The notes under the pieces: generated by a model
The model's database searches: none
Seen by the model: the letters and a program-made list of their open reading frames with translations, nothing else
Told to the model about the DNA's origin: nothing
Assembly: GCA_013178155.1 (NCBI GenBank)
Contig: JABLXH010000010.1
Span: forward strand, 124,001-188,000
Direction of reading: 5' to 3'
Source of the DNA: Armatimonadota bacterium
Lineage (GTDB): Bacteria > Armatimonadota > Zipacnadia > Zipacnadales > UBA11051
DNA: 64,000 bases
Position numbers and translations under genes: made by a program
Part shown: positions 26,521 through 34,633 of the stretch, piece by piece
Position numbering within the stretch: the stretch's first letter is position 1
Layout of the letters: each line of letters begins with the position of its first letter

Positions 26521-27492
26521 ATGCCCAACATCACTTACCTCCGCGCCATGAACCTCGCTCTTCACGAGGAGATGGCCCGGGACGATCGGGTCTTTGTTAT
26601 CGGCGAGGACGTGGCCGATGCCGGTGGTGTGTGGGGCGTGCAGAAGGGGCTGCTGCAGAAGTTCGGCCGCAACCGGGTCCGTCAGACCCCCATTTCCGAG
26701 AGCGGCTTCACCGGCCTGGCGGTCGGGGCGGCCATGACCGGGCTGCGGCCGGTGGTTGAGATCATGTACAACGATTTCATCACCACCTGCATGGACATGG
26801 TGGTCAATCAGGCTGCCAAGCTGCGTACCATGTCCGGCGGTCAGCTCAAGGTGCCGTTAGTCATCCACACTCCCGGCGGTGGTGGCACATGCGAGGCCGC
26901 GCAGCACTCGCAGTGCCTGGAAGCCTGGTTTGCCCACGTGCCGGGTCTCAAGGTGGTCGTCCCCTCGACGCCCTACGACGCCCGGGGGCTGCTCAAATCG
27001 GCCATCCGCGACGACAACCCCGTGTACTTCATGGAACACCGGCTGCTTTACAACATGAAGGGCGAGGTACCACGGGAGGAGTACACGATCCCCCTGGGCG
27101 TGGCCGATGTGAAGCGCGAGGGAACCGACCTGACCGTAGTGGCAACACTGCTGATGGTCCATAAGGCCCTGGCGGCCGCGGACGCCCTGGCCGACGAAGT
27201 CAGCGTCGAGGTCGTTGACCCTCGCACTCTGGTGCCGCTGGACACCGAGACCATCGTGCAGTCGGTCCGCAAGACCGGGCGGCTGCTGGTGGTGCAGGAG
27301 GCCCCGACCTTCGGCGGCTTCGGTAGCGAGATCGTGCGCCAGGTAACCGAGCAGGCCTTCGACGCCCTCAAGGCTGCGCCGCGCGTTCTGGGCGCCAAGA
27401 GCCTGCCCATGCCCTTCAGCCCGCAGTTGGAAAAGGCCATCATCCCGCAGGACGAAGACATCCTGGCGGCGATGGGGGCCATGATGCCATAG
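26521..27492 (+). CDS. 2-oxoacid/acetoin dehydrogenase E1 component, beta subunit
   Basis: 323 aa, standard length. Motifs: 'YLRAMNLALHEEM', 'GEDVADAGGVWGV', 'QTPISESGFTGLAVGAAM', 'GGTCEAAQHSQ', 'VVVPSTPYDARGLLKSAI', and the C-terminal transketolase domain with 'DPRTLVPLD' and 'EAPTFGGFG'. Pairs with an alpha subunit to bind thiamine diphosphate and decarboxylate pyruvate, acetoin or branched 2-oxoacids. ATG 26521 is chosen because the upstream extension is non-coding. The alpha subunit gene is not adjacent but 12.4 kb away (39923). No E2 or E3 gene is present. The next gene follows 16 bp downstream. Confidence 0.92.
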   Translation: MPNITYLRAMNLALHEEMARDDRVFVIGEDVADAGGVWGVQKGLLQKFGRNRVRQTPISESGFTGLAVGAAMTGLRPVVEIMYNDFITTCMDMVVNQAAKLRTMSGGQLKVPLVIHTPGGGGTCEAAQHSQCLEAWFAHVPGLKVVVPSTPYDARGLLKSAIRDDNPVYFMEHRLLYNMKGEVPREEYTIPLGVADVKREGTDLTVVATLLMVHKALAAADALADEVSVEVVDPRTLVPLDTETIVQSVRKTGRLLVVQEAPTFGGFGSEIVRQVTEQAFDALKAAPRVLGAKSLPMPFSPQLEKAIIPQDEDILAAMGAMMP

Positions 27493-27508
27493 ATGAGGGG
27501 AGACAGAG

Positions 27509-28387
27509 ATGAAGACCGGTTTCGTCGTTGCCATGCTGCTACTGTCGTGCGCTCTGTGTCTGGGGCAGCCAGACCGGGCGGGCCTGGATAGCCTCAAAGC
27601 CACACCCGAGGAAATCGCGCCATTGAAGGCGGTCCTGGACGAACTGTGGGCCAAGGCCCAGGCCCAGGACACGGCGGGCGTCACCAGCCTGCTGCACGAG
27701 AAGTCCGCCTTCTGGCAGATGCAGGGCCCGGCCTCGGCCAAGCTCATCCATCGCGACGCGCTGGCCGAGTTGCTGACCGCCAACCCCATGCCCGCGGGCG
27801 TGACCCTCGGCGAGGCCAAAGCCTGGATCAGTGAGGATGTGGCATTGATCGGAGCGCCCCTGGTTGGCCTTCCGGCCGAGGCGACCGGGGGCCGGACCAC
27901 AGCTCTGGGGGCGCTCATGGTCCAGACGGCCGGCCAGTGGCAAGTGGTCACCGCTGACCTGCTCGACCCGGCACTGGAGCAGCCCACCTTTGAGGGTGAC
28001 AACCCGGAGGACAGCACCGCCATGCAGGCCGCCTTCCGCGAGTTCCAGCAGGAGATGATGGCCCGCGGCGCCAGCTTCCTGCTGGAGTCGCTGGAGGACG
28101 AGGGCGTGGTCGTGGCGTGGAGCGATGACGAGTACCGCCTGATCGTCACCTCGCCCAAGGAGCTACGCTGGATGCTGGACCAGGTCGCCGGTCTCACCCT
28201 GGCACCCGCGGCTGACCCTCAGTATTTCGCCGTCTACGGCAACGGTGTCGCGGTGATGGCGGCTACCGTGGACATCAACGCCATGGGCGCAAGCCTGCAG
28301 CGGCGCCTGATCCTGTGCACGGGCTACCAGCCGGAGACTGGCAAGTGGCGGTTGCACGCGGTGGCGGCTGTTCCCAATCCCGAGTAA
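27509..28387 (+). CDS. Exported protein with two NTF2/SnoaL-like domains (292 aa)
   Basis: Signal peptide KTGFVVAMLLLSCALCLG after ATG 27509, which has a GAGGGGAG site. The rest shows a DUF4440/SnoaL-like cone fold: a helix with 'LKAVLDELWAKAQAQDTAGVTSL', then 'LITREDA'-type spacing and strands ending 'WQVVTADL'. A second half from about residue 165 is weakly similar in layout ('AAFREFQQEMM ... WRLHAVAAV'). NTF2-like folds bind small ligands or act as inhibitors, so the function cannot be assigned. It lies 16 bp after the E1-beta gene and is probably cotranscribed. Confidence 0.7.
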   Translation: MKTGFVVAMLLLSCALCLGQPDRAGLDSLKATPEEIAPLKAVLDELWAKAQAQDTAGVTSLLHEKSAFWQMQGPASAKLIHRDALAELLTANPMPAGVTLGEAKAWISEDVALIGAPLVGLPAEATGGRTTALGALMVQTAGQWQVVTADLLDPALEQPTFEGDNPEDSTAMQAAFREFQQEMMARGASFLLESLEDEGVVVAWSDDEYRLIVTSPKELRWMLDQVAGLTLAPAADPQYFAVYGNGVAVMAATVDINAMGASLQRRLILCTGYQPETGKWRLHAVAAVPNPE

Positions 28388-28438
28388 CGACAGACCCGGC
28401 GGATAGCGCCAGGGCGCTCCGCCCGACGCCGTATCCGC

Positions 28439-28491
28439 GAGGGGCTTCCTTCCTGAGCCAGGTCAGCCGCGCTTGGGGACGGAAGCCCCTC
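28439..28491. repeat. REP-like intergenic palindrome
   Basis: Perfect 11-bp arms GAGGGGCTTCC (28439-28449) and GGAAGCCCCTC (28481-28491) flank a 31-nt loop. A second short GGCG/CGCC hairpin lies just upstream (28399-28424). The region separates the NTF2-like gene from the acetyltransferase gene and resembles other GC-rich palindromes found between genes in this window. Confidence 0.6.
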
Positions 28492-28531
28492 GTACCGTCT
28501 CTGAGCAGCAGAGGAGACCCAGGAGGCGACG

Positions 28532-29767
28532 ATGATGACATACCGGCCCTATGAGTCCGAGCGCGATAAGCACCACGCCATGCGTATCTGGCAGGAAGTG
28601 AACTGGTTGCACGGCGACCGCGCCGATGAGCTGGACCGTTTCATCGTCGCCTGTGGCGGAGGCTGGGTCGCTGAGGTCAAGGGTGAGGCGGAGTGCCTGG
28701 TGCTCAAGTCTGCCGGGGACTTGCGCTACCTCGAGGAGACCCTCCCCTTCAGTTGTATCACTGGTGTCACCACCAGTCGCGTGGCGCGGAAACTGGGTCT
28801 GGCAGGGCGGCTGACGGCGGTAGCCGTGGCCCACGAGGCGATGGCGGGAGCGGCAGTGGCAGGCCTGTGCATGTTTGAGCAGGGCTACTATGACCGGCTC
28901 GGCTTCGGCACCGGCACCTATGAGCACACTGTTACCTTCAATCCCGGCGCGCTGGTGGTTGATGTGCCCTTCCGGGTCCCCGAACGGATCAGCAAGGCGC
29001 AGTATGCAGAGATTCACGACTGTCGCCTCCGCCGGCGACGGGGCCACGGCTCCGTCAGTCTCGCTCCGCCGGAGTTCACCCTGGGCCGGATGGAGATGGA
29101 TGGCGGGGGATACGGTCTGGGGTACCGCGACGAGGCCAGCGGCGCCATCAGTCACATGGTCTGGTGGGGCAATGAGAAGGCCTACCATGGCCCTCTGCAC
29201 GTACGCTACCTGCTCTACCAGACCGGCGAGCAGCTCCTGGAGCTGCTGGCACTCCTGAAAGCACAGAGCGACCAGATCCTGAGCGTGCGCGTATTCGAGC
29301 CCGCCGACATCCAGCTTCAGGACCTGATCCGCCAGCCCTTCAGCCAGCGCGACCTCACAGCCGGTGGCAGCCATGCCGTCCAGACCACCAGTTGTGCCTG
29401 GTGGCAGATGCGAATCTGTGACCTGGCCGCCTGCCTCGCCGCGACGCACCTCGAGGGGCCGACGGTCCGCCTGAACCTCGCCCTCCGTGACCCGATAGAC
29501 ACGCACCTGCCTGACGACGTGCCCTGGCGTGGACTCACGGGTGAATACGTAGTGACGATGGGACCCGAGTCCACCTGTGAGCGTGGCATGGACCCGTCGC
29601 TGCCCGTCCTGGAGGCGAGCGTCAACGCTTTCACACGCCTGTGGCTGGGGGTGCGGCCGGCCTCGGGGCTGGCAGTGACCGACGAGCTGAACGGCCCCGC
29701 GGAGCTGCTGGCGAAGCTGGACCGGCTCCTGCGCCTCCCGCGTCCAAGTCCGGACTGGGATATGTGA
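28532..29767 (+). CDS. Eis-like GNAT N-acetyltransferase with C-terminal SCP2-like domain (411 aa)
   Basis: Architecture matches Eis-family enzymes: N-terminal GNAT (about 1-130) with 'SCITGVTTSRVARKLGLAG' and 'GLCMFEQGYYDRLGFG', a second GNAT-like fold (about 150-290) and a C-terminal sterol-carrier-like domain ('VRLNLALRDPI', 'LWLGVRPASGLAVT'). Length about 400 aa as usual. The enzyme would transfer acetyl from acetyl-CoA to an amine; substrates of Eis relatives include aminoglycosides and protein lysines. ATG 28532 follows AGGAGG. It converges with a second GNAT gene at 29780. Confidence 0.87.
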   Translation: MMTYRPYESERDKHHAMRIWQEVNWLHGDRADELDRFIVACGGGWVAEVKGEAECLVLKSAGDLRYLEETLPFSCITGVTTSRVARKLGLAGRLTAVAVAHEAMAGAAVAGLCMFEQGYYDRLGFGTGTYEHTVTFNPGALVVDVPFRVPERISKAQYAEIHDCRLRRRRGHGSVSLAPPEFTLGRMEMDGGGYGLGYRDEASGAISHMVWWGNEKAYHGPLHVRYLLYQTGEQLLELLALLKAQSDQILSVRVFEPADIQLQDLIRQPFSQRDLTAGGSHAVQTTSCAWWQMRICDLAACLAATHLEGPTVRLNLALRDPIDTHLPDDVPWRGLTGEYVVTMGPESTCERGMDPSLPVLEASVNAFTRLWLGVRPASGLAVTDELNGPAELLAKLDRLLRLPRPSPDWDM

Positions 29768-29779
29768 AGGGCGCCGTGG

Positions 29780-30745
29780 CTAGACTCCGACCACGGATTC
29801 CACCATTACATACCACGGCCCAGCATCCCGGCGAAGCAAGACCTCTGTTCGGCTGGTGAACGGCAGGACCATCGAGACCTCGCCCAACTGGCTCTCGAAG
29901 CCCAGCGCCTGCAGGTCGGCGCTCTGTGCGGCACGGGTGTCGTAAAGGGCCGCCAGGTCGGACGCCGGGGCAAGGGCAAGCAGGTCCTGCAGGCAGCCAA
30001 GATCAGGGTAGACCAGGTCGGAGGCAAAGCACAGGCGACGGCGCTGGCCGCCCAGCAGCACCTCGCAGACCGCCAAGGCCGCCGTTCCCACGATCTCGCC
30101 GCCACGTTCAGCCACGGCAACCGTAACCGGCAGGCCGGACGGACGGTGGAGCCGATGCCAGTCCCAGAGGGCCTCGTCGAGTAGCGCAAACCCTTCGTAG
30201 TTCCCGTAGCGGCCGTTGACCAGTTCGCGCACCACATCTTGCTCGGCAGGGCCCATGGTCCGGACAGTGTACTGCTGCGCCTTCCCGGGACGCACGCCGG
30301 TGAGGAGCGCCGCGCGGGCGCGGGTCACATAGCCGAGCCGCCCATAGAACAGATAGGGGTGGTTCTCAGGGTTGGTGTACAGGACCGCGGCCTCACCGGC
30401 GTTCTCCCCGATGCGGCCATGAGCCAGCTCCATGAGCCGCCGGGCCAGGCCCCGTCGGCGATGGGCCGGGTGGGTGGCCACAGTGTCAATGATCCCGCAG
30501 CGCACGAACTCGCCTCCCAGATTGAGTGCCTGAAGCGCCACCAGAACGCACGCGACCAACTCGTCGCCCCATAGTGCTCCCACACAGACTGCCGGTCCGC
30601 TTCCCGGCCGGCGGAGGTACCAGGAGACGAACTCCGCGTCCACCTCCGGCGCGCCCTCGTACTCGGCAAAGGCGGCGTTGGAGAGCGTGGCGAGCTGTTC
30701 GGGCAAGCGACGAACCTCATCAAGGCTGACGTAACGGTATTCCAT
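29780..30745 (-). CDS. GNAT family N-acetyltransferase (321 aa)
   Basis: The N-terminal domain has the acetyl-CoA loop 'VATHPAHRRRGLARRLME' (motif A R/Q-x-x-G-x-G/A variant) and 'NHPYLFYGRLGYV' (motif B). A second half (about 170-310) looks like a degenerate GNAT fold, giving a tandem enzyme. ATG 30745 has GGGAG upstream and is preferred to the 11-residue-longer start. The substrate is unknown. It lies tail to tail with the Eis-like gene, with only 12 bp between stops, and diverges from the cysteine-repeat protein gene. Confidence 0.85.
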   Translation of the reverse strand: MEYRYVSLDEVRRLPEQLATLSNAAFAEYEGAPEVDAEFVSWYLRRPGSGPAVCVGALWGDELVACVLVALQALNLGGEFVRCGIIDTVATHPAHRRRGLARRLMELAHGRIGENAGEAAVLYTNPENHPYLFYGRLGYVTRARAALLTGVRPGKAQQYTVRTMGPAEQDVVRELVNGRYGNYEGFALLDEALWDWHRLHRPSGLPVTVAVAERGGEIVGTAALAVCEVLLGGQRRRLCFASDLVYPDLGCLQDLLALAPASDLAALYDTRAAQSADLQALGFESQLGEVSMVLPFTSRTEVLLRRDAGPWYVMVESVVGV

Positions 30746-30921
30746 CGGCGGCTCCCGTGGGTGTGCGGTACTCAGCATCTGGCCGGCAGGCGCAGACCTA
30801 TTCGCTGGTTGTAGCCTGGGACCTGCTAAAACTATTTTGCTGATATGCTACATAGATATTGAACAACCGCCATCGCCCCCCGTCTCTTGAAGTGCGGAGC
30901 TTAGAAGGGAGGCCGATCCCC

Positions 30922-31734
30922 ATGAAGACACGCAGGATGCTATGGATTTTCGTCGTCGCGCTCGCCCTGGCGGTGGCCGCAGTAACCGTCGGTGCCGCCG
31001 GACAGGGAACGTGTGGAAGTGGCTGTAGCGGGATGAAAGCTCAGGAGAGCTGTGGCGCCGCAGGTGGCCCCATGGCCCAGGCGGTTGCCCATCAGGCTGA
31101 AAGGCCTTTGGACCGGGGCAGCGTCGCGCTCATCAGTCGCACCTGCCCACAGTCAGGCAAGACCATGCTGGTCCTGGCCGTCAGGTCCACCGGCGGACAG
31201 CCAGACCCGGCAGCGCGGCTGACGGCGCTCGTGGACCGCAGACCAGTCGCCCTGGTCCAGGCCAAGCCCGGCATCTACCGGGGCCAGGTGGCGTTGAGCC
31301 GCGGGACACACCAGCTCGTAGTGCATGTGGCCCAAGGCGTTTCTGAGTCCTCCGTGGGTTTCCCGCTGGCCGTCAGCACCGCCCCAGCGGTTGGCCCCTG
31401 CGCCAATGCGGACTGCCGGTGTGGAGCGAACTGCCAGTGCGGTGCGGACTGCAAGTGTGGTACGGGGGCCTGCCGGTGCGGCGAGAGCTGCCAGTGTGGC
31501 GCGGACTGCAAGTGCTCGGCGGGCCAGTGCGCCAACACGGCCTGCGCATGTGGTGAGAATTGCGCGTGTGGCCCCAACTGCAACTGCGCAGAGGGACAGT
31601 GCACCTGCCCTGCCGGTGGCCAGTGCCAGTGCGGTGAGACCTGCCGGTGCGGTGCAAGCGGCGGGCCTGCCAGCCCACAGGCCTATAGTGGTGGCTGCAC
31701 ACCCGACGGCCGTCCAGAGGATTGCCCGCGGTAA
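30922..31734 (+). CDS. Exported protein with metallothionein-like cysteine-repeat tail (270 aa)
   Basis: ATG 30922 follows AAGGGAGG. The signal peptide (about 1-26, 'MLWIFVVALALAVAAVTVGA') is followed by a short Cys patch (GTCGSGCSG) and an Ig/FixH-like domain of about 90 residues (61-152). The tail, residues 160-243, has 26 cysteines in repeats of the form C-x-C-G-x-x-C, for example 'CQCGADCKCG' and 'CRCGESC'. Such density suggests clusters of soft metal ions (Zn, Cu, Cd) or heavy disulfide cross-linking. Classical bacterial metallothioneins are cytosolic and about 55 aa, so this would be an exported variant. No metal transporter or regulator gene is adjacent. The function is inferred from composition only. 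Confidence 0.8.
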   Translation: MKTRRMLWIFVVALALAVAAVTVGAAGQGTCGSGCSGMKAQESCGAAGGPMAQAVAHQAERPLDRGSVALISRTCPQSGKTMLVLAVRSTGGQPDPAARLTALVDRRPVALVQAKPGIYRGQVALSRGTHQLVVHVAQGVSESSVGFPLAVSTAPAVGPCANADCRCGANCQCGADCKCGTGACRCGESCQCGADCKCSAGQCANTACACGENCACGPNCNCAEGQCTCPAGGQCQCGETCRCGASGGPASPQAYSGGCTPDGRPEDCPR

Positions 31735-31792
31735 TCGCGCAGACGAGTCTGAGACTTGTTCGGGGAGGTCCCCCCGCTTCCCTGGACGCAAA

Positions 31793-31819
31793 GGGGCCAC
31801 GGCAGTGATGCCGTGGCCC
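31793..31819. terminator. Hairpin between convergent genes, probable bidirectional terminator
   Basis: GGGCCACGGCA and TGCCGTGGCCC form an 11-bp perfect stem around a GTGA loop. It lies between the cysteine-repeat gene (+, stop 31734) and the SIS gene (-, stop 31844). The minus side is followed by CTTTG, a weak T-run, and the plus side by TGATTC. Confidence 0.55.
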
Positions 31820-31843
31820 TGATTCTCCACCCGGCAGCAACCG

Positions 31844-32902
31844 TCAGTAGGTGAGCGTCACCTTGGTCAGTCCCCGCGGCCGATCGGGGTCCAGGCCCTT
31901 GTGGATCGCCAGGTAGTAGGTGAAAAGCTGGCCCGCGACGGCGGTCACCATGGGCGACCAGTAGGACTTGCCAAGGTAGGGCAGTTTCATCGGCACGGTC
32001 GCCAGTGACAGAGCATCGTCATCGTCGGAGAACACGATCATCTCGGCCTTCCGCTCCTTGAGTGCCTCACCCACCTCCAGCATCGAGCCGATGGAGGGGC
32101 CTCCGGGAGCGATCAGCAACACGGGCCAGCCGGGCTCCAGTGCCGCGATGGGGCCGTGCATGTAGTCAGCCGCACTGAAGGGCTGGGGAGTGACATAGCA
32201 ACACTCGGCCAGCTTCAGCCCGATCTCCAGGGCCGTAGCGAAATTCACACCCCGGGCCAGCACCGTGCAGGCCTCCATGTAGCGGTAGCGCTCGGTGCGG
32301 CTGGCCATCCAGGGCTCGATGTCGAAGGCCTGCTCCATGGCCTCGGGGACCTGGTGAATGGCATCCACCAGGTCCTGGCGCTCGGCCCAGTAAGCTGAGA
32401 GCAGATAGAGGGCGGCCAAGGCCGTCGTGAAGGTCTTGGTGGCGGCGACGGACTTCTCCTCATCGGCGTGCGTCAGCAGCACATGTTCCGCTGCCTGACA
32501 GATGGGAGAATGATCCTGGTTCGTGAGCGCGACAGTCATCGCTCCCAGTCCCCGGGATACCTCTAGCACCTCGATGACGTCCGTCGCCTTGCCTGACTGC
32601 GAGATGCCCAGGACCAGCGCGTCCTCGATCTGCATCTTGCTGCCGTAGACGGTCAGCAGCGAGGGGGCGGCCGGGGCCACGACCATGCCGTTGACCGCAC
32701 CGAAGAGATAGCGGGCATAGGTGGCGGCATTGTCGGAGGTGCCGCGGGCGGCGACAATAATGAAGCGGACCCGCCGCCGACGGATCTCCGCGGCGAGGTC
32801 ACTGATCCGGTTGCTCTCCTGGGCCAGCGTCTCACGCATGGCCTGGGGCTGTTCGTGGATCTCCTTGAGCATCAGATGCGTGTATTCACGGTTTGCGGCC
32901 AT
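31844..32902 (-). CDS. SIS-domain phosphosugar isomerase/deaminase (GlmS-isomerase-like, 352 aa)
   Basis: Two SIS domains as in the C-terminal half of GlmS, AgaS and FrlB-like proteins: 'ARGTSDNAATYARYL' and 'VLGISQSGKATDVIE' (first domain), then 'ARGVNFATALEIGLKLAECC' and 'YMHGPIAALEPGWPVL' (second). 'EEKSVAATKTFTT' matches the GlmS sugar-phosphate loop. Without a glutaminase domain it should isomerise or deaminate an amino-sugar phosphate. ATG 32902 has AGGAGGG upstream. It diverges from the MttB-like gene and fits catabolism of N-acetylated sugars released by the exported glycosidases. Confidence 0.9.
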   Translation of the reverse strand: MAANREYTHLMLKEIHEQPQAMRETLAQESNRISDLAAEIRRRRVRFIIVAARGTSDNAATYARYLFGAVNGMVVAPAAPSLLTVYGSKMQIEDALVLGISQSGKATDVIEVLEVSRGLGAMTVALTNQDHSPICQAAEHVLLTHADEEKSVAATKTFTTALAALYLLSAYWAERQDLVDAIHQVPEAMEQAFDIEPWMASRTERYRYMEACTVLARGVNFATALEIGLKLAECCYVTPQPFSAADYMHGPIAALEPGWPVLLIAPGGPSIGSMLEVGEALKERKAEMIVFSDDDDALSLATVPMKLPYLGKSYWSPMVTAVAGQLFTYYLAIHKGLDPDRPRGLTKVTLTY

Positions 32903-32903
32903 C

Positions 32904-33089
32904 TCAACCCTCCTGGGGGGAGACCCCCTGTGACGCAACGGCGGGCCTATGCAGCCCCGCCGCTGCAGCGTGTCCCTTCGCCCTGCCGACAGCGTTCTCC
33001 TGCCACTCGCCGTAGAGTAGAGGGAAGCCCTCTGCCGCTGACGAATAGATGACTTGGACGTTGACTCCCTGCACGTCACCCGCACCCAT
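32904..33089 (-). CDS. Possible small upstream ORF before the SIS gene (61 aa)
   Basis: An ATG frame from 33089 encodes 61 residues including 'SSAAEGFPLLYGEWQEN' and ends in TGA one base before the SIS start, with the SIS ribosome-binding site inside it. The frame looks more protein-like than the overlapping extension of the SIS frame. It has no recognisable ribosome-binding site of its own and no known family. It may be a leader peptide or chance. Confidence 0.28.
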   Translation of the reverse strand: MGAGDVQGVNVQVIYSSAAEGFPLLYGEWQENAVGRAKGHAAAAGLHRPAVASQGVSPQEG

Positions 33090-33121
33090 CCCCTGACTGG
33101 CTCCAGGTCTGGAGGTGCCCC

Positions 33122-34606
33122 ATGCTAACCCCCACCCAGATCGAGATGCTGCGCGACCGTACCCTGCAACTGCTGCGCGAGGTCGGTCTGCGCGTCGAGA
33201 ACGACGAGCTGGTGCAGATCATGTTGGCTCGCGGCTGCACCCAGAACCCCACTACCCACCGGGTTCTGATTCCGGAAGGTCTGGTTCAGGAGATGGTGGC
33301 CCACCTGGCCCCCAATCAGTGGCTGGACGCCGATGACCAGGCCATGCATCCCTACTGTGGCATAGACTGGACCCACTGGCTGATGTGGACAGGCCAGAAG
33401 CACAGCATGCGCGAGCGCATGCGGTCTGAGTTTCTGATGTCGGCCTTCGACTGCGGGCCCACCCGCTACTACGACTACCAGACCGCCAGCCCCCGGCCCG
33501 TGGACACGGACATCTTCATCACCATGAAGAAGTTCGCTCAGGCCACGCCAGAGATTGGCTACATCAGCACCTGGTACCGGCAGGATGTCCCCAAGCAGAC
33601 CGAGCGCCTGGAGTCCCTGGTTCTAGCCCTGCAATACACCGACAAAGTGGACGGCATCGAGGCCATTGACCCGCCGGTCATCAAGTACCTGGTGGAAGCC
33701 GGGGAGATCATGACCGGCCAGGAGAAGGATGCCCGCTATCTGGCAGGGTCAGAGTGCCTCACCGCCCCGCTGATCATTGACCACCGCTCCGCCGACGACA
33801 TGCTGGCCCGCAAGGCCGCCGGGGTGCGCAAGTACCACATGGCGTCCATGCCCACCATCGGCGTCTCGACACCGGTCACTCTCGCGGCCGCCATTGTCAT
33901 GGGTGCGGCGGAGGTGCTGGGAGGGATGGTCGCCGCCTTCTGCCTGGACCCCGAGGGCGACATCACCGGCCGCATGATCTCTACCGTCCTCGACATGAAA
34001 TACGCCACCGCCGCCTCCGCCGGCCCCACCCCGCTGCAATGCAACCTGGGGGTGCGGGAGCTGTTTGAGGCCTGCTGGAGCGGTCACTGCTGGGTCGAAG
34101 TGTTCTTCTCGCCCACCGTCAAGCAGCCCGGTCTGCAGGCAGTGTACGAGAACTTCTACGGCGGCTGGGCCACGGCCAAGTTGCTGGGTGACCCGAGCAT
34201 CCCCTACCCGGGCATGGGGACGCTGGACAATGGAGGACTGGGCTCGCCCACCCAGTTCATGCTCGATCTGGAGATCCGCAAGAGCCAGTTCGCGATCAAG
34301 GACGAGATCGACGTCAGCGAGGAGACGCTGCTCTTTGAACAGGTCTGTGAACACGTGAACCTGGAGCGGGAGTTTCTGACCAGCGACCACACCCTGCTGA
34401 ACTACCGCCAGCTCTGGCGCTCGGACCTTTTCCCCACCGACACCGCCGGGGCCGCCGGGACGCTCAGCGAAAAGCGCATCCTGGACCAGTGCGAGGAGGC
34501 CTGGCGGGCTAACGTGAAGTCCTGGGAGCCCCCGGTGCTGCCCGACGACAAGCGTCGGGCCCTGGCGGCCATGCTGGAACGGGCGCGGGCGGAGCTGCTG
34601 GGCTAA
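33122..34606 (+). CDS. MttB-family (trimethylamine-type) corrinoid methyltransferase, non-pyrrolysine
   Basis: 494 aa, family length. N-terminus 'MLRDRTLQLLREVGLRVENDEL' with 'VLIPEGLVQEMV' is typical of MttB-like proteins. The barrel includes 'MPTIGVSTPVTLAAAI', 'PTPLQCNLGVRELFEA' and 'FYGGWATAKLLGDPS'. There is no in-frame stop, so it is not a pyrrolysine enzyme. Relatives demethylate quaternary amines such as glycine betaine, passing the methyl group to a corrinoid protein. No corrinoid-binding protein or its activator lies nearby. ATG 33122 follows GGAGGTG. The next two genes follow at 27 and 18 bp, suggesting an operon. Confidence 0.85.
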   Translation: MLTPTQIEMLRDRTLQLLREVGLRVENDELVQIMLARGCTQNPTTHRVLIPEGLVQEMVAHLAPNQWLDADDQAMHPYCGIDWTHWLMWTGQKHSMRERMRSEFLMSAFDCGPTRYYDYQTASPRPVDTDIFITMKKFAQATPEIGYISTWYRQDVPKQTERLESLVLALQYTDKVDGIEAIDPPVIKYLVEAGEIMTGQEKDARYLAGSECLTAPLIIDHRSADDMLARKAAGVRKYHMASMPTIGVSTPVTLAAAIVMGAAEVLGGMVAAFCLDPEGDITGRMISTVLDMKYATAASAGPTPLQCNLGVRELFEACWSGHCWVEVFFSPTVKQPGLQAVYENFYGGWATAKLLGDPSIPYPGMGTLDNGGLGSPTQFMLDLEIRKSQFAIKDEIDVSEETLLFEQVCEHVNLEREFLTSDHTLLNYRQLWRSDLFPTDTAGAAGTLSEKRILDQCEEAWRANVKSWEPPVLPDDKRRALAAMLERARAELLG

Positions 34607-34633
34607 CCTGAGCTGAGTACCGGGAGCGCGGCC

